Below, in pieces: positions 1 to 8,445 of a DNA stretch of 64,000 nucleotides. Within the stretch, counting starts at the first letter, position 1; each line of letters opens with the position of its first letter. Made by a program: the position numbers and the translations under genes. The DNA is from Pseudonocardia broussonetiae (GTDB taxonomy: Bacteria; Actinomycetota; Actinomycetes; Mycobacteriales; Pseudonocardiaceae). Below the pieces are notes generated by a model that saw only the letters and a program-made list of their open reading frames with translations, did no database searches and was not told where the DNA came from. The DNA is taken from positions 1,805,501 through 1,869,500 of the forward strand of contig NZ_CP053564.1 in the NCBI RefSeq assembly GCF_013155125.1, written 5' to 3'.

Positions 1-870
1 GTCCGCGACGCGTCCGGCGCGATGGTCGAGAACCCCGAATTCGGGTCGGCGCTGAGCCTGCTGCTCGGGCTGGTCACGCTCGTCGCGACGCTGGTGATCG
101 CGCGGTTCGGCCGCGGCACCTGGTCGCGGCTCGCGGTCATGCTGGGCCTGGTGTTCGGCACGGTCGTCGCCACGCTGATGGGCCGGGTCGACTGGGGCCG
201 GGTGGGCACCGGCCCGATCTTCCAGCTCCCGCAGCCGTTCCTGTTCGGCGCGCCGGTGTTCTCGATCGGCGTGATCGTCTCGATGACGGTCGTGATCCTG
301 GTGATCATGGCGGAGACGACGGCCGACATCCTCGCCGTCGGGGAGATCCTCGGGACGCCGACGCCGCAGAAGCGGATCGCGGCCGGGCTGCGCGCCGACA
401 TGGCCGCCACCGCGGTCGCCCCGGTGTTCAACGGCTTCCCGATCAGCGCGTTCGCCCAGAACGTCGGCATGGTGGCGATGACCGGGATCAGGTCGCGGTT
501 CGTCGTGGCCGCGGGCGGCGCGATCCTCGTGCTGCTCGGCCTGCTCCCGGTGCTCGGGCGCGTCATGAACGCGATCCCGCTGCCGGTGCTCGGCGGGGCC
601 GGCATCGTGCTGTTCGGGTCGGTGGCGGCGGCGGGCATCCGGACGCTGTCGAAGGTCGAGTTCACCAACGCCAACATCCTCATCGTCGCCAGCTCCATCG
701 GCATCGGGATGATCCCGATCACCGTGCCGGAGGTCTACGAGAACATCCCCGACTGGCTGCACAAGATCCTGGAGTCGGGGATCAGCGCGTGCGCGATCGT
801 CGCGGTGCTGCTCAACCTGGCGTTCAACCACTTCACGCAGCAGGAGCCGGAGGTCCCGGCGGAGCACTGA
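1..870 (+). CDS. NCS2 family purine/uracil-type permease, 3' part
   Basis: The open frame enters from the left edge, so only the last 289 residues are seen. It is an integral membrane protein with successive hydrophobic helices. The stretch FNGFPISAFAQNVGMVAMTG (about visible residues 143-162) matches the conserved NCS2 core with its Gln-Asn pair before Val-Gly. NCS2 proteins import uracil, xanthine or urate with protons or sodium; the substrate here cannot be decided. The 3' end overlaps the convergent aldolase-like gene by 38 bp. The next gene resembles proteins found near purine breakdown genes, which weakly favours a purine substrate. Confidence 0.9.
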   Translation, partial: VRDASGAMVENPEFGSALSLLLGLVTLVATLVIARFGRGTWSRLAVMLGLVFGTVVATLMGRVDWGRVGTGPIFQLPQPFLFGAPVFSIGVIVSMTVVILVIMAETTADILAVGEILGTPTPQKRIAAGLRADMAATAVAPVFNGFPISAFAQNVGMVAMTGIRSRFVVAAGGAILVLLGLLPVLGRVMNAIPLPVLGGAGIVLFGSVAAAGIRTLSKVEFTNANILIVASSIGIGMIPITVPEVYENIPDWLHKILESGISACAIVAVLLNLAFNHFTQQEPEVPAEH

Positions 871-2050
871 GGAGGTCGAGGTCGGCGCGGTCGGCCCCGG
901 TCGCCGCGCCCACCTCGGCCTCGTCCAGCGCCCCGCAGTCCAGGCCCGCGCGCAGGAAGCCGGCCAGCGCGCGGGCGGTGGCCGGTTCGTCGAGGAAGCC
1001 GGAGTCGGCCCGCTCGCGGTAGGCCCGCAGCCGGGCCGCCGACTCCGGGAAGGACTCGCGGTAGAACGCGAAACCGGTGACGAACCGGCTCGGCAGGTGC
1101 CCGGGGTGCAGGTCCCAGCCCTGGGCGATGCCGTGCTCCAGCGAGCGGCGGACCAGCCGCCCGTGCAGCGCCCACGCCGCCCGGACCTGCTCGCGGCCCC
1201 CGACCGGGAGGACGTTGGTGGAGCCGTCGGCGACGCGGACGCCGGTGCCCGCCGCGGCCACCTGCATCACGGCCTTCGCGTGGTCGGCGACGGGGTGCTC
1301 GGTGCTCTGGTAGCGCGCGGAGACGCCGAGGGAGGCGGAGTAGTCGTAGGTGCCGTAGTGCAGGCCGGTGCAGCGGCCCTGGGCCAGCGCGATCACCCGG
1401 GGCAGCGGCGACGTCCCGTCCGGCCCGAGCACCGACTGCGGCGTCTCCACCTGGACCTCGAACCGCACCGGGTCCAGCCCGTGCTCGGTCTCCAGCCGCT
1501 CCAGCACCGCGACCAGCGCCGTCACCTGCTCGGGCGCGGTCACCTTCGGCAGCGTCAGCACGAACCCGTCGGGCACGGGGCCCAGCGCCCCGAGGAACAC
1601 CTCCAGGGTCCGCACCGCGCGCCGCCGCGACAGCGCCTCCAGACTGCGGAACCGGATGCCGTGGAACGGGGTGCCGGTCGGCGTCGTCGCCACCCGGACG
1701 GCGGCGGCGTCCTCCTCGTCGTCGGGGCGCGGGCCGTAGCCGTCCTCGAAGTCGACGCGCAGGTCCTCGATCGGCTCGGTCGCGAGCTTGGCCCGCACCC
1801 GGGCGTGGACGTCGGCGGCGAGGGCGGGCGCGAGGCCCCACACCTCGGCGACGTCGGCGGGGCCGGGGGCGTGGGCGTCGAACAGGTCCAGTGCCTGGGC
1901 GCCCCAGCGCAGCGCGGTGCCGGAGTCGAAGCGGTCGGCGGGGACGTAGACGGTGTGCACCGGCCGGCGGGTGCCGGGGTCGCCCCGGTAGTGGGCCGCG
2001 AGGGCGGCGTCGGAGGGGGCGAGGAGGGCGTCCAGCTCGTCGGCGTTCAC
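833..2050 (-). CDS. CitE/HpcH-HpaI-like aldolase (DUF6986-type)
   Basis: 405 residues from a GTG start. The pattern resembles the phosphoenolpyruvate-binding TIM-barrel aldolases of the citrate lyase beta/HpcH class: FEVQVETPQSVLG (about residue 200) holds the usual metal-binding Glu, GLHYGTYDYSASLG follows the CitE-type Asp-containing strand, and GWDLHPGHLPSRF lies near the end. It would cleave or form a C-C bond in a hydroxyacid or acyl-CoA substrate, but the substrate is unknown. It starts 22 nt after the stop of the FUSC gene and so probably shares its transcript with FUSC and DUF3151. Family assignment is by motif memory; the reaction is inference. Confidence 0.7.
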   Translation of the reverse strand: MNADELDALLAPSDAALAAHYRGDPGTRRPVHTVYVPADRFDSGTALRWGAQALDLFDAHAPGPADVAEVWGLAPALAADVHARVRAKLATEPIEDLRVDFEDGYGPRPDDEEDAAAVRVATTPTGTPFHGIRFRSLEALSRRRAVRTLEVFLGALGPVPDGFVLTLPKVTAPEQVTALVAVLERLETEHGLDPVRFEVQVETPQSVLGPDGTSPLPRVIALAQGRCTGLHYGTYDYSASLGVSARYQSTEHPVADHAKAVMQVAAAGTGVRVADGSTNVLPVGGREQVRAAWALHGRLVRRSLEHGIAQGWDLHPGHLPSRFVTGFAFYRESFPESAARLRAYRERADSGFLDEPATARALAGFLRAGLDCGALDEAEVGAATGADRADLDLLSAPPGPPAPAA

Positions 2051-2072
2051 GGGGTCATCATGGCGGCGCCCG

Positions 2073-3155
2073 TCACGACGCCCGCATCGCCGCCAGCGCC
2101 TCGGTCCGGGTGAGCCCGGTGGCCTGCAGCAGGTCCAGCGCGATCGACCGCAGCTGCGCCACGATCACCTGCTCCGAGGGCCCGGGCACCCATCCCTCCG
2201 ACAGCACCACCGCGTGCCGCACGACGTCGAGCACCGGCTCGCGCGCCCGTTCCCGGTCGCCCTCGCGGCCCAGCTCGGCCGTCAGCGTGCCGACGGCGGA
2301 CGACAGCTCGCCCAGCGCGTCGGCCAGCTCGGGCGCGGCGGGCTCGTCGTCGAGCAGGGCCTGGTAGGTGCGCCGGGCCAGGACGCGGGCGTTGCGCATG
2401 GCGTAGTCGGTGCGCTCGGCCAGCTCGCCGTAGCGGCCCAGCTGCAGCCGGCGCCGCCGGTAGAGTGGGGCGACGGTGGCGACCTCGTGCCCGCCGCGCA
2501 GGGCGGTGCGCAGCTCGTCGATCAGGGGCTGGGACGCGCGGGCCCGCTCCAGCGCGGCCTGCGCGACCGCCGGGTCGCGGTCGCGCAGGGCGTCGCCGGT
2601 GCGGGCGAGGACCGCGGCCAGCTCGTCGAGCAGTGAACGGGCGCCGCGCTGCACCGGGCGCACGGGGTCGGTGGGGATCACGCCCGCCACCAGCACCCCG
2701 ACGAGCCCGCCGATGAGGGCGTCGACGCAGCGGTCGAGGCCGCCGACGTCACCGGGCGGCAGCAGCGTGGCCACCAGCACCGCCGACGACCCGGCCTGCG
2801 CCACCAGCAGCGTCGCCCCGTCGGCGAACACGGCCACCGACATCGCCAGGGCGACGACCAGCACGATCTGCCAGGCGCCGGAGCCGATCTGGGAGATCAG
2901 CAGGTCACCGACGAGCACCCCGACGCTGACGCCCGCCACCAGCTCGGCGACGCGGCGCAGCCGGCTGGTGAGCGACAGGCCCAGGGAGATGACCGCCGCG
3001 ATCGGGGCGAAGAACGGGCGGGCGTGGCCGACGAGGTCGTTCGCGACGTACCACGCGAGCCCGGCCGCCACCGCGCACTGCAGGATCGGCAGGGCCGACA
3101 GCGCCACCCGGCGGCCGCGGGCGCGCAGGTGCGCGCGCAGTCGCCGGCCCCGCAC
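2073..3155 (-). CDS. FUSC/aromatic-acid-exporter-like membrane protein
   Basis: 360 residues from GTG at 3155, only 2 nt after the DUF3151 stop (TGA-CC-GTG). The N-terminal half has about six hydrophobic segments (ALPILQCAVAAGLAWYVAND and PFFAPIAAVISLGLSL among them), as in FUSC/ArAE proteins. The C-terminal half is a soluble helical region rich in Arg, Glu and Ala. ArAE proteins export aromatic acids or act in envelope stress; this one is half the length of E. coli AaeB, as is usual in actinobacteria. An upstream in-frame start would run through DUF3151 in another frame and was rejected because the added residues are Arg-rich shadow sequence. Confidence 0.8.
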   Translation of the reverse strand: MRGRRLRAHLRARGRRVALSALPILQCAVAAGLAWYVANDLVGHARPFFAPIAAVISLGLSLTSRLRRVAELVAGVSVGVLVGDLLISQIGSGAWQIVLVVALAMSVAVFADGATLLVAQAGSSAVLVATLLPPGDVGGLDRCVDALIGGLVGVLVAGVIPTDPVRPVQRGARSLLDELAAVLARTGDALRDRDPAVAQAALERARASQPLIDELRTALRGGHEVATVAPLYRRRRLQLGRYGELAERTDYAMRNARVLARRTYQALLDDEPAAPELADALGELSSAVGTLTAELGREGDRERAREPVLDVVRHAVVLSEGWVPGPSEQVIVAQLRSIALDLLQATGLTRTEALAAMRAS

Positions 3156-3157
3156 GG

Positions 3158-3571
3158 TCAGGCCAGACCGAGGGCCGCGGGCGCGGCGGGGTCGGACTCG
3201 GTGAGGAACGTGGCCGTGCGCTCGGCCTCGTCGGCCTCCCCGATCGCGACGGCGGCGCGGTGCAGGGCGGCCAGCGCGCGCAGGAAGCCGCGGTTGGGCT
3301 CGTGCGACCACGGCACCGGGCCGAAGCCCTTCCAGCCGTTGCGCCGCAGCATGTCGAGGCTGCGGTGGTAGCCGGTGCGCGCGTAGGCGTAACCGGTGAT
3401 CGTCTCGCCCGCGTCGAGCGCGTTCTCGGCGAGCTGCGCCCAGGCGATGGCCGACGTCGGGTGGTCGGCGGCCACCTTCGCCGGATCGGCGCCGCTGTCG
3501 AGCTCGGCCGCGGCCGGGTCGACCGGGAGCAGGGTGGGGTCGGGTCCGAGCAGGTTGCCGTGCAGCGTCAT
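3158..3571 (-). CDS. DUF3151 family protein
   Basis: 137 residues, ATG start. Contains WAQLAENAL, AYAYARTGYHRSLDMLRRNG and a GPVPWSHEPNRGFLRALAAL segment typical of the small soluble actinobacterial DUF3151 family, which is helical and TPR-like in appearance. Function is unknown. The start is preceded by CAGGAT, six bases and ATG, fitting the leaderless promoter seen elsewhere in the window. It lies just downstream of fba, as it does in mycobacteria as far as I recall, but a strong hairpin at 3596-3629 separates them. Followed directly by FUSC and the CitE-like gene on the same strand. Confidence 0.85.
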   Translation of the reverse strand: MTLHGNLLGPDPTLLPVDPAAAELDSGADPAKVAADHPTSAIAWAQLAENALDAGETITGYAYARTGYHRSLDMLRRNGWKGFGPVPWSHEPNRGFLRALAALHRAAVAIGEADEAERTATFLTESDPAAPAALGLA

Positions 3572-3595
3572 GGGCCCATCCTGCCCGCTGGGGTC

Positions 3596-3629
3596 GCGGG
3601 CCGGCACGCCAGTGGTCGTGCCGGCCCGC
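3596..3629 (-). terminator. Hairpin terminator of fba
   Basis: Perfect 13-bp stem GCGGGCCGGCACG / CGTGCCGGCCCGC with an 8-nt loop, 29 nt past the fba stop. No T-run, as is usual in G+C-rich actinobacteria. Confidence 0.75.
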
Positions 3630-3657
3630 GCCGGTCCTCGGTCCACCCGCCCCGGGC

Positions 3658-4689
3658 CTACTTCAGCCGCTGACCCGTCGAGCGCAGGTTCTCGCAGGCC
3701 AGCGTGACGCGCTCGGCCATGCTGAGCTCGGCCGCCTTGAGGTAGGTGCGCGGGTCGTAGGTCTTCTTGTTGCCGACCTCGCCGTCGACCTTGAGCACGC
3801 CGTCGTAGTTGCTGAACATGTGGCCCGCGATCGGCCGCGTGAACGCGTACTGCGTGTCGGTGTCGACGTTCATCTTCACGACGCCGTAGTCGAGCGCCTC
3901 GTGGATCTCCTCGATGAGGGAGCCGGAGCCGCCGTGGAAGACGAGGTCGAACGGCTTGGCGTCGGAGTCGAGCCCGAGCTTGGCGATCGCCACCTCCTGG
4001 CCCTGCTTGAGGATCTCCGGGCGGAGCTTCACGTTGCCCGGCTTGTAGACGCCGTGGACGTTGCCGAACGTGGCGGCCAGCAGGTAGCGGCCCTTCTCGC
4101 CGGTGCCCAGGACCTCGACGGTGCGCTCGTAGTCGCCGGGGGCGGTGTAGAGCTTGTCGTTGATGTCGTTCGCGACGCCGTCCTCCTCCCCGCCGACGAC
4201 GCCGATCTCGACCTCGAGGATGATCCGCGCCTTGCCCGCGAGCTCCAGCAGTTCGGCGGCGATGGAGAGGTTCTCCTCGAGCTCCACCGCGGAGCCGTCC
4301 CACATGTGGCTCTGGAACAGCGGGTTCTCTCCGCGGTCGACCCGCTCCTGGCTGATCGCGATCAGCGGGCGGACGAAGCCGTCGAGCTTGTCCTTGGGGC
4401 AGTGGTCGGTGTGCAGCGCCACGTTGACGGGGTAGTGCTGCGCGGCGACGTGCGCGAACTCGGCCAGCGCGGTCGCGCCCACGACCATGTCCTTGACGCG
4501 GGTGCCGGACAGGAACTCCGCGCCACCCGTCGACACCTGGATGATGCCGTCGCTCTCCGCCTCGGCGAAGCCGCGCAGAGCCGCGTTCAGGGTCTCGCTG
4601 CTCGTCACGTTGATGGCGGGGTAGGCGAACCGACCGCTCTTGGCGTTGTCCAGCATCTGGTTGTAGATCTCGGGCGTGGCGATAGGCAC
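3658..4689 (-). CDS. fba: Class II fructose-bisphosphate aldolase
   Basis: 343 residues from GTG at 4689 with GAGGAGGG about 10 nt upstream. Cleaves fructose-1,6-bisphosphate to dihydroxyacetone phosphate and glyceraldehyde-3-phosphate in glycolysis and gluconeogenesis, with catalytic zinc. Class IIA signatures are clear: ALHTDHCPKDKLDG (catalytic Asp and first zinc His), EVEIGVVGGEEDG, TFGNVHGVYKPGN (zinc His), LVFHGGSGS (zinc His) and NVDTDTQYAFTRP for the phosphate site. Length fits the E. coli FbaA/mycobacterial Fba subgroup. Divergent from the ECF sigma gene, with about 70 bp between them. Confidence 0.98.
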   Translation of the reverse strand: MPIATPEIYNQMLDNAKSGRFAYPAINVTSSETLNAALRGFAEAESDGIIQVSTGGAEFLSGTRVKDMVVGATALAEFAHVAAQHYPVNVALHTDHCPKDKLDGFVRPLIAISQERVDRGENPLFQSHMWDGSAVELEENLSIAAELLELAGKARIILEVEIGVVGGEEDGVANDINDKLYTAPGDYERTVEVLGTGEKGRYLLAATFGNVHGVYKPGNVKLRPEILKQGQEVAIAKLGLDSDAKPFDLVFHGGSGSLIEEIHEALDYGVVKMNVDTDTQYAFTRPIAGHMFSNYDGVLKVDGEVGNKKTYDPRTYLKAAELSMAERVTLACENLRSTGQRLK

Positions 4690-4746
4690 GGGTGTGGCCC
4701 TCCTCGACGTTGACCGGTGCGCGTGTTCGGACGCAGTATCGCGCAC

Positions 4747-4752
4747 TAGTCT
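4747..4752 (+). promoter_or_regulatory. -10 element of leaderless sigma-factor transcript
   Basis: TAGTCT, then seven bases, then the GTG at 4760. No ribosome-binding site lies between, so the transcript probably begins at or next to the start codon. Confidence 0.55.
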
Positions 4753-4759
4753 GGGGCCC

Positions 4760-5341
4760 GTGGCTGCCGACGGGATCGAGCGCGCCGTCGAGCAGACGCT
4801 CAGCGGCCTGCGCAGGCTGGACCCCGTCCCGCCCGCGCCCGCCCCGAACGCCCCCCTGACGCTGGCCGACCTCTACCGCGACCACCGCGTGCGGCTCGTC
4901 CGCCTGGCGGTGCTGCTCGTCGACGACCCGGCCACCGCCGAGGACGTCGTCCAGGAGGCGTTCGCGGGCCTGCACCGGCACTGGTCCGGGCTGCGCGACG
5001 AGGCCGCGGCCGTCGGGTACCTGCGCACGGCCGTCGTCAACGGGTCCCGGTCGGTGCTGCGCCGCCGCCGCACCGCGCGCGAGTACGTGCCCCCGCACCA
5101 GGTCAACGCGCGCTCGGCCGAGTCGCTGGCGATGCTGTCGGCCGAGCACCAGGCCGTCGTCGACGCCCTGTCGACGCTGCCCCCGCGCCAGCGCGAGGTG
5201 CTCGTGCTGCGCTACTACGGCGGGCTGAGCGAGGCGGAGATCGCCGACGCCACCGGGATCAGCCGCGGCACCGTGAAGTCGACGGCGAGCCGGGCGCTCG
5301 ACGCGGTGTCGCACGTGCTGCGGCCGAAGGGGGCGCCGTGA
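4760..5341 (+). CDS. ECF sigma factor (SigE-family sigma-70)
   Basis: 193 residues from the leaderless GTG. Region 2 covers LADLYRDHRVRLVRLAVLLV and the DPATAEDVVQEAFAGLHRHW segment; region 4 has LPPRQREVLVLRYYGGLSEAEIA and a helix-turn-helix ending GISRGTVKSTASRAL. It directs RNA polymerase to a small regulon, unknown here. The first 35 residues before region 2 are a Pro/Ala-rich extension. The stop overlaps the next start as GTGA, so it is translationally coupled to a very small membrane protein that takes the usual anti-sigma position. Confidence 0.9.
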   Translation: MAADGIERAVEQTLSGLRRLDPVPPAPAPNAPLTLADLYRDHRVRLVRLAVLLVDDPATAEDVVQEAFAGLHRHWSGLRDEAAAVGYLRTAVVNGSRSVLRRRRTAREYVPPHQVNARSAESLAMLSAEHQAVVDALSTLPPRQREVLVLRYYGGLSEAEIADATGISRGTVKSTASRALDAVSHVLRPKGAP

Positions 5342-5556
5342 CCGCCGACCCGGAGCGCCGCCTCGCCGAGGCGCTGCGCGCGCAGGCCCGCGGCGGCGGC
5401 CGGCCGGTGCTGCCGCCCCGCGGGGAGCCCGAACCCCCTCCGGGGATGTCGGTGCGCACGGCGCTGCTGCTGGCGCTGCTCGGCGGCGCGATCCTGGGCA
5501 CGGTGCTGGCGCTGCTCTCGCTGCTGACGCCGGGTCTGCTGCCCGCGCTGGGCTGA
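5338..5556 (+). CDS. Small single-span membrane protein coupled to ECF sigma factor
   Basis: 72 residues, GTG start inside the sigma-factor stop codon. The first half is hydrophilic and Arg/Pro-rich (AEALRAQARGGGRPVLPPRG); one hydrophobic helix follows (ALLLALLGGAILGTVLALLS). No zinc-binding HxxxCxxC anti-sigma motif is present. Position suggests a minimal membrane tether or regulator of the sigma factor, but this rests only on context. Not recognised as a named family. Confidence 0.6.
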   Translation: MTADPERRLAEALRAQARGGGRPVLPPRGEPEPPPGMSVRTALLLALLGGAILGTVLALLSLLTPGLLPALG

Positions 5557-5595
5557 GCCCCGCGGGCTGGGTCCGGTGCCGGGCCGGGGTGCCGG

Positions 5596-5601
5596 TACCG
5601 T
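5596..5601 (+). promoter_or_regulatory. -10 element for DedA gene
   Basis: TACCGT followed by eight bases and GTG at 5610, matching the leaderless arrangement seen elsewhere in this window. Confidence 0.5.
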
Positions 5602-5609
5602 CACGTCCC

Positions 5610-6257
5610 GTGACGACGACGCTGGCCCTGGGCCCGGAGTGGCTGCAGCCCGATGCGATCATCACCTGGCTGGGCCCGTGGGCGCTGGTCGGGCTGGCGC
5701 TCATCGTGTTCGCCGAGTGCGGCCTGCTGCTGGGCTTCTTCCTCCCCGGTGACTCCCTGTTGTTCACCGCGGGCCTGTTCGTCGCGCAGGGGGCGATCCA
5801 GTTCCCGCTGTGGATGGTGTGCGTGCTGCTCGTCGTCGCCGCGTTCGTCGGCAACGTCGTCGGCTACTACATCGGCCGCGCCGCCGGGCCCGCCGTGTTC
5901 GACAAGCCCGAGTCGCGGCTGTTCAAGCCCAAGCACGTCGCGCGGACGCAGGAGTTCTTCGACAAGTACGGCACCCGGGCGATCGTCCTGGGCCGGTTCG
6001 TACCGATCGTCCGCACGTTCATCACGGTCATGGCGGGCGTGGGCCGGATGGACGCGCGCCGCTACTTCACGTACTCGCTGATCGGCGGCGTGCTGTGGGC
6101 CGCGGGCGTCACGGTGCTGGGGTTCTGGCTCGGCCAGTTCCAGTTCGTGCGCGACAACATCGAGTTCATGCTGCTGCTGATCGTGTTCCTGTCCGTGGTG
6201 CCGATCGTCGTCGAGATCGTGCGCGCGCGGCGCACCCCCGGGGCGCACGCCCGCTGA
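5610..6257 (+). CDS. DedA family membrane protein
   Basis: 215 residues. DedA/SNARE-associated family with hydrophobic segments at both ends and the conserved core FAECGLLLGFFLPGDSLLF, then GNVVGYYIGRAAG and FDKYGTRAIVLGRFVPIVRTF, in which the Gly-Arg-Phe-x-Pro and Arg-Thr residues are diagnostic. Family members act in membrane lipid translocation and proton-dependent envelope homeostasis. GTG at 5610 was preferred over GTG at 5589 because the latter overlaps the TACCGT -10. Close proximity to fba is also remembered from mycobacteria. Confidence 0.93.
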   Translation: MTTTLALGPEWLQPDAIITWLGPWALVGLALIVFAECGLLLGFFLPGDSLLFTAGLFVAQGAIQFPLWMVCVLLVVAAFVGNVVGYYIGRAAGPAVFDKPESRLFKPKHVARTQEFFDKYGTRAIVLGRFVPIVRTFITVMAGVGRMDARRYFTYSLIGGVLWAAGVTVLGFWLGQFQFVRDNIEFMLLLIVFLSVVPIVVEIVRARRTPGAHAR

Positions 6258-6318
6258 TGGCGGAAAGCGTGGGAGGTGCGTCGTTGACGCCCTCCCGTCG
6301 CCGCGGGACCGTGGTCGG

Positions 6319-7287
6319 GTGCCCGCCCACCCCGTCGTCGTCCCGGTGTTCGACGGGATCCAGCCGCTCGACGTCACCGGTCCGTTCGAGGTCCTGAGCG
6401 CGGCGAACCACCTGGTCGACGGCGACGGCTACGACCTCGCGCTCGTCGCCCGCGAGCCCGGGCCGGTCGTCGCGACGAGCGGGCTGCAGCTCGTCGCCAC
6501 GCAGGCGCTGCCCGAGAGCGGGCCGATCGGGACGCTGCTGGTCCCGGGCGGGTGCGGCAGCCGCTCCGCGGTGGCCGACGCGGAGTTCGTCGCCTGGCTG
6601 GGGCGGGCCGCCGCGCGCGCCGAGCGGGTGGCGTCGGTGTGCACCGGCGCGTTCCTGCTGGCCGCGGCGGGCCTGCTCGACGGCCGGCGCGCCGCCACCC
6701 ACTGGCGCTGGGCGGGCGCGCTCGCCGCCGCGCACCCCGCCGTCGACGTCCGCCCCGACGCGATCTACGAGCGCAGCGGCCGGATCTGGACCTCCGCCGG
6801 CGTCACCGCGGGCCTGGACCTCGCGCTCGCGCTGGTCGAGGCCGACCACGGGGCCGCCGTGGCGCAGGAGATCGCGCGGGAGTTCGTCGTCTTCCTGCGC
6901 CGTCCGGGCGGGCAGAGCCAGTTCACCGCGCCGGTCTGGACCGAGCCCGCGCCGCGCCCGTCGGTGCGCGCCGCGCAGGACCTCGTGCACGCCGATCCCA
7001 CCGCCGACCTGCGCGTCCCCGTGCTCGCCGCGCACGTCGGGATGAGCGAGCGGCACTTCGGGCGCGAGTTCGCCCGGCTCGTCGGGTGCCCGCCCGGCGA
7101 CTACGTCGAGCAAGTGCGGGTCGACACGGCCCGGCGCCTGCTGGAGTCCGAGCCGCTGCTGGTCGGCGTCGCCGCCGCCCGTGCCGGCTTCGGTTCCGCC
7201 GAGACCATGCGGCGCGCGTTCCTGCGCCGCCTCGGCGTCCCGCCCGACCACTACCGGCGGCGCTTCGGCGCCGCCCACGGGAGCTGA
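6319..7287 (+). CDS. GlxA-type regulator: DJ-1/PfpI domain plus AraC helix-turn-helix
   Basis: 322 residues. The first ~190 form a DJ-1/PfpI (class I glutamine amidotransferase-like) domain with the nucleophile-elbow motif ASVCTGAFLLAAAGLLDGR and AATHWRWA. The last ~100 are an AraC-type DNA-binding domain (VLAAHVGMSERHFGREFARL, then AGFGSAETMRRAFLRRLGVP). Such proteins usually activate nearby catabolic genes in response to a small ligand; the ligand is unknown. The stop is followed after one base by the next DJ-1/PfpI gene, so the two are probably co-transcribed. GACCGT-N6-GTG before the start may be a weak leaderless promoter. Confidence 0.9.
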   Translation: MPAHPVVVPVFDGIQPLDVTGPFEVLSAANHLVDGDGYDLALVAREPGPVVATSGLQLVATQALPESGPIGTLLVPGGCGSRSAVADAEFVAWLGRAAARAERVASVCTGAFLLAAAGLLDGRRAATHWRWAGALAAAHPAVDVRPDAIYERSGRIWTSAGVTAGLDLALALVEADHGAAVAQEIAREFVVFLRRPGGQSQFTAPVWTEPAPRPSVRAAQDLVHADPTADLRVPVLAAHVGMSERHFGREFARLVGCPPGDYVEQVRVDTARRLLESEPLLVGVAAARAGFGSAETMRRAFLRRLGVPPDHYRRRFGAAHGS

Positions 7288-7288
7288 C

Positions 7289-7924
7289 ATGCAGGTCGCC
7301 ATCGCGCTCTTCCCCCGCGTGACCGCGCTCGACGCGATCGGTCCGTACGAGGTGCTGCAGCGGATCCCCGCGCTGGACGTCGTGTTCGTCGGCGAGCGGC
7401 GCGGGGAGGTGCGCACCGAGAACGGGATGCTCGGCCTCACCGTCGACGCCGCGTTCGAGGACGTGTCCGCGCCCGACGTCGTCGTGGTGCCGGGCGGGAT
7501 CGGGTCCCGGGACGTGCTCGCGGGGCCGCTGCCCGAGTGGGTCGCCGCGGTGCACCCGGGCACCCGGTTCACGACGTCGGTCTGCACGGGCGCGCTCGTC
7601 CTCGCCGCGGCGGGGCTGCTCGACGGCCTCACGGCCACCACGCACTGGGGCGCGTTCGACCTGCTCGGCCGCCTCGGCGCCGAGCCCGTGACCCAGCGCG
7701 TCGTCGAGCACCTGCCCGAGCGGCTGATCACCGCGGCCGGGGTGTCGGCGGGGATCGACATGGCGATCCGGCTGGTCGAGCTCCTCGTCGACGACGTCGC
7801 CGCGCAGGCCGCCCAGACCCTCGTCGAGTACGACCCGCACCCGCCCTTCGCCGCCGGCCACCCGTCGCGCGTCGGGCCGGAGGTGATGGAGCGGATCGCG
7901 GAGTACGCAGCGGTCAGGAGGTGA
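7289..7924 (+). CDS. DJ-1/PfpI family protein
   Basis: 211 residues, ATG one base after the preceding stop. A single DJ-1/PfpI domain with VVVPGGIGSRD, the Cys elbow TTSVCTGALVLAAAGLLDG and TTHWGAFDLLGRLGAEP. It resembles isonitrile hydratase or regulator-sensor domains and lacks a DNA-binding domain. The tandem pairing with the AraC-fused paralogue suggests duplication, with one copy an enzyme or ligand-binding protein and the other a regulator. The precise reaction is not deducible. Confidence 0.85.
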   Translation: MQVAIALFPRVTALDAIGPYEVLQRIPALDVVFVGERRGEVRTENGMLGLTVDAAFEDVSAPDVVVVPGGIGSRDVLAGPLPEWVAAVHPGTRFTTSVCTGALVLAAAGLLDGLTATTHWGAFDLLGRLGAEPVTQRVVEHLPERLITAAGVSAGIDMAIRLVELLVDDVAAQAAQTLVEYDPHPPFAAGHPSRVGPEVMERIAEYAAVRR

Positions 7925-7969
7925 CCCCGGGACCGGCCGTGCCGCGTCTCGGGGCTCGGGGGACGGGAC

Positions 7970-8395
7970 CTACCGCCGGTCGCGGAACAGCGCCAGCGTG
8001 GCGGGGAGCTGGCTGTGCAGCGGGTGCGGCAGGTCGTCGAGGGTGAACCAGCCGAGCTCGTCGAACTTGTCCGGCTCGCCGAGCGCGACCCCGGCCGGGT
8101 CGACGCGGACGGCGTGCACGACGGCCACCCAGTGCGCCACCGGGTCGCCCCGCAGGACGTTGCGCACGCCGATGGCCTCGATGGCGACGGGCTCGGTCGC
8201 GTACTCCTCCCGCACCTCCCGGGCGACGGCCGCGGCCAGCTCCTCGCCGTGCTCCAGGGCGCCGGCGCCGGAGTCCCAGGTGCCGGGCTCGTCGCGGGCG
8301 CCGGGGCCGCGGCGGGCCAGCAGGATCCGGCCCTCGGCGTCGTGGCAGACGAAGACGCAGGAGACGGCGGGGGCGGTCAGCGGGTCGGCGGGCAC
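7970..8395 (-). CDS. Nudix hydrolase
   Basis: 141 residues from GTG at 8395, with GGGAGGATC upstream. The Nudix box reads GALEHGEELAAAVAREVREE, with the metal-binding REVREE core; the Gly that normally follows the second Glu pair is Ala. It probably hydrolyses a nucleoside diphosphate derivative, and the IPP-isomerase-like look (CHDAEGRILLARRG, then FDELGWFTLDDLP) leaves the substrate open. Divergent from the DUF4262 gene and convergent with the DJ-1/PfpI pair. Confidence 0.85.
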   Translation of the reverse strand: MPADPLTAPAVSCVFVCHDAEGRILLARRGPGARDEPGTWDSGAGALEHGEELAAAVAREVREEYATEPVAIEAIGVRNVLRGDPVAHWVAVVHAVRVDPAGVALGEPDKFDELGWFTLDDLPHPLHSQLPATLALFRDRR

Positions 8396-8445
8396 GGCGC
8401 GATCCTCCCGCTCTCGCTCGGCCCGGAACTGTCGGGGGTCGGCTC

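Noticed and set aside
3158..5854. An 898-residue minus-strand open frame
   Set aside because: Only its last 137 residues (DUF3151) are real; the rest overlaps fba in another frame and the sigma-factor gene antisense.
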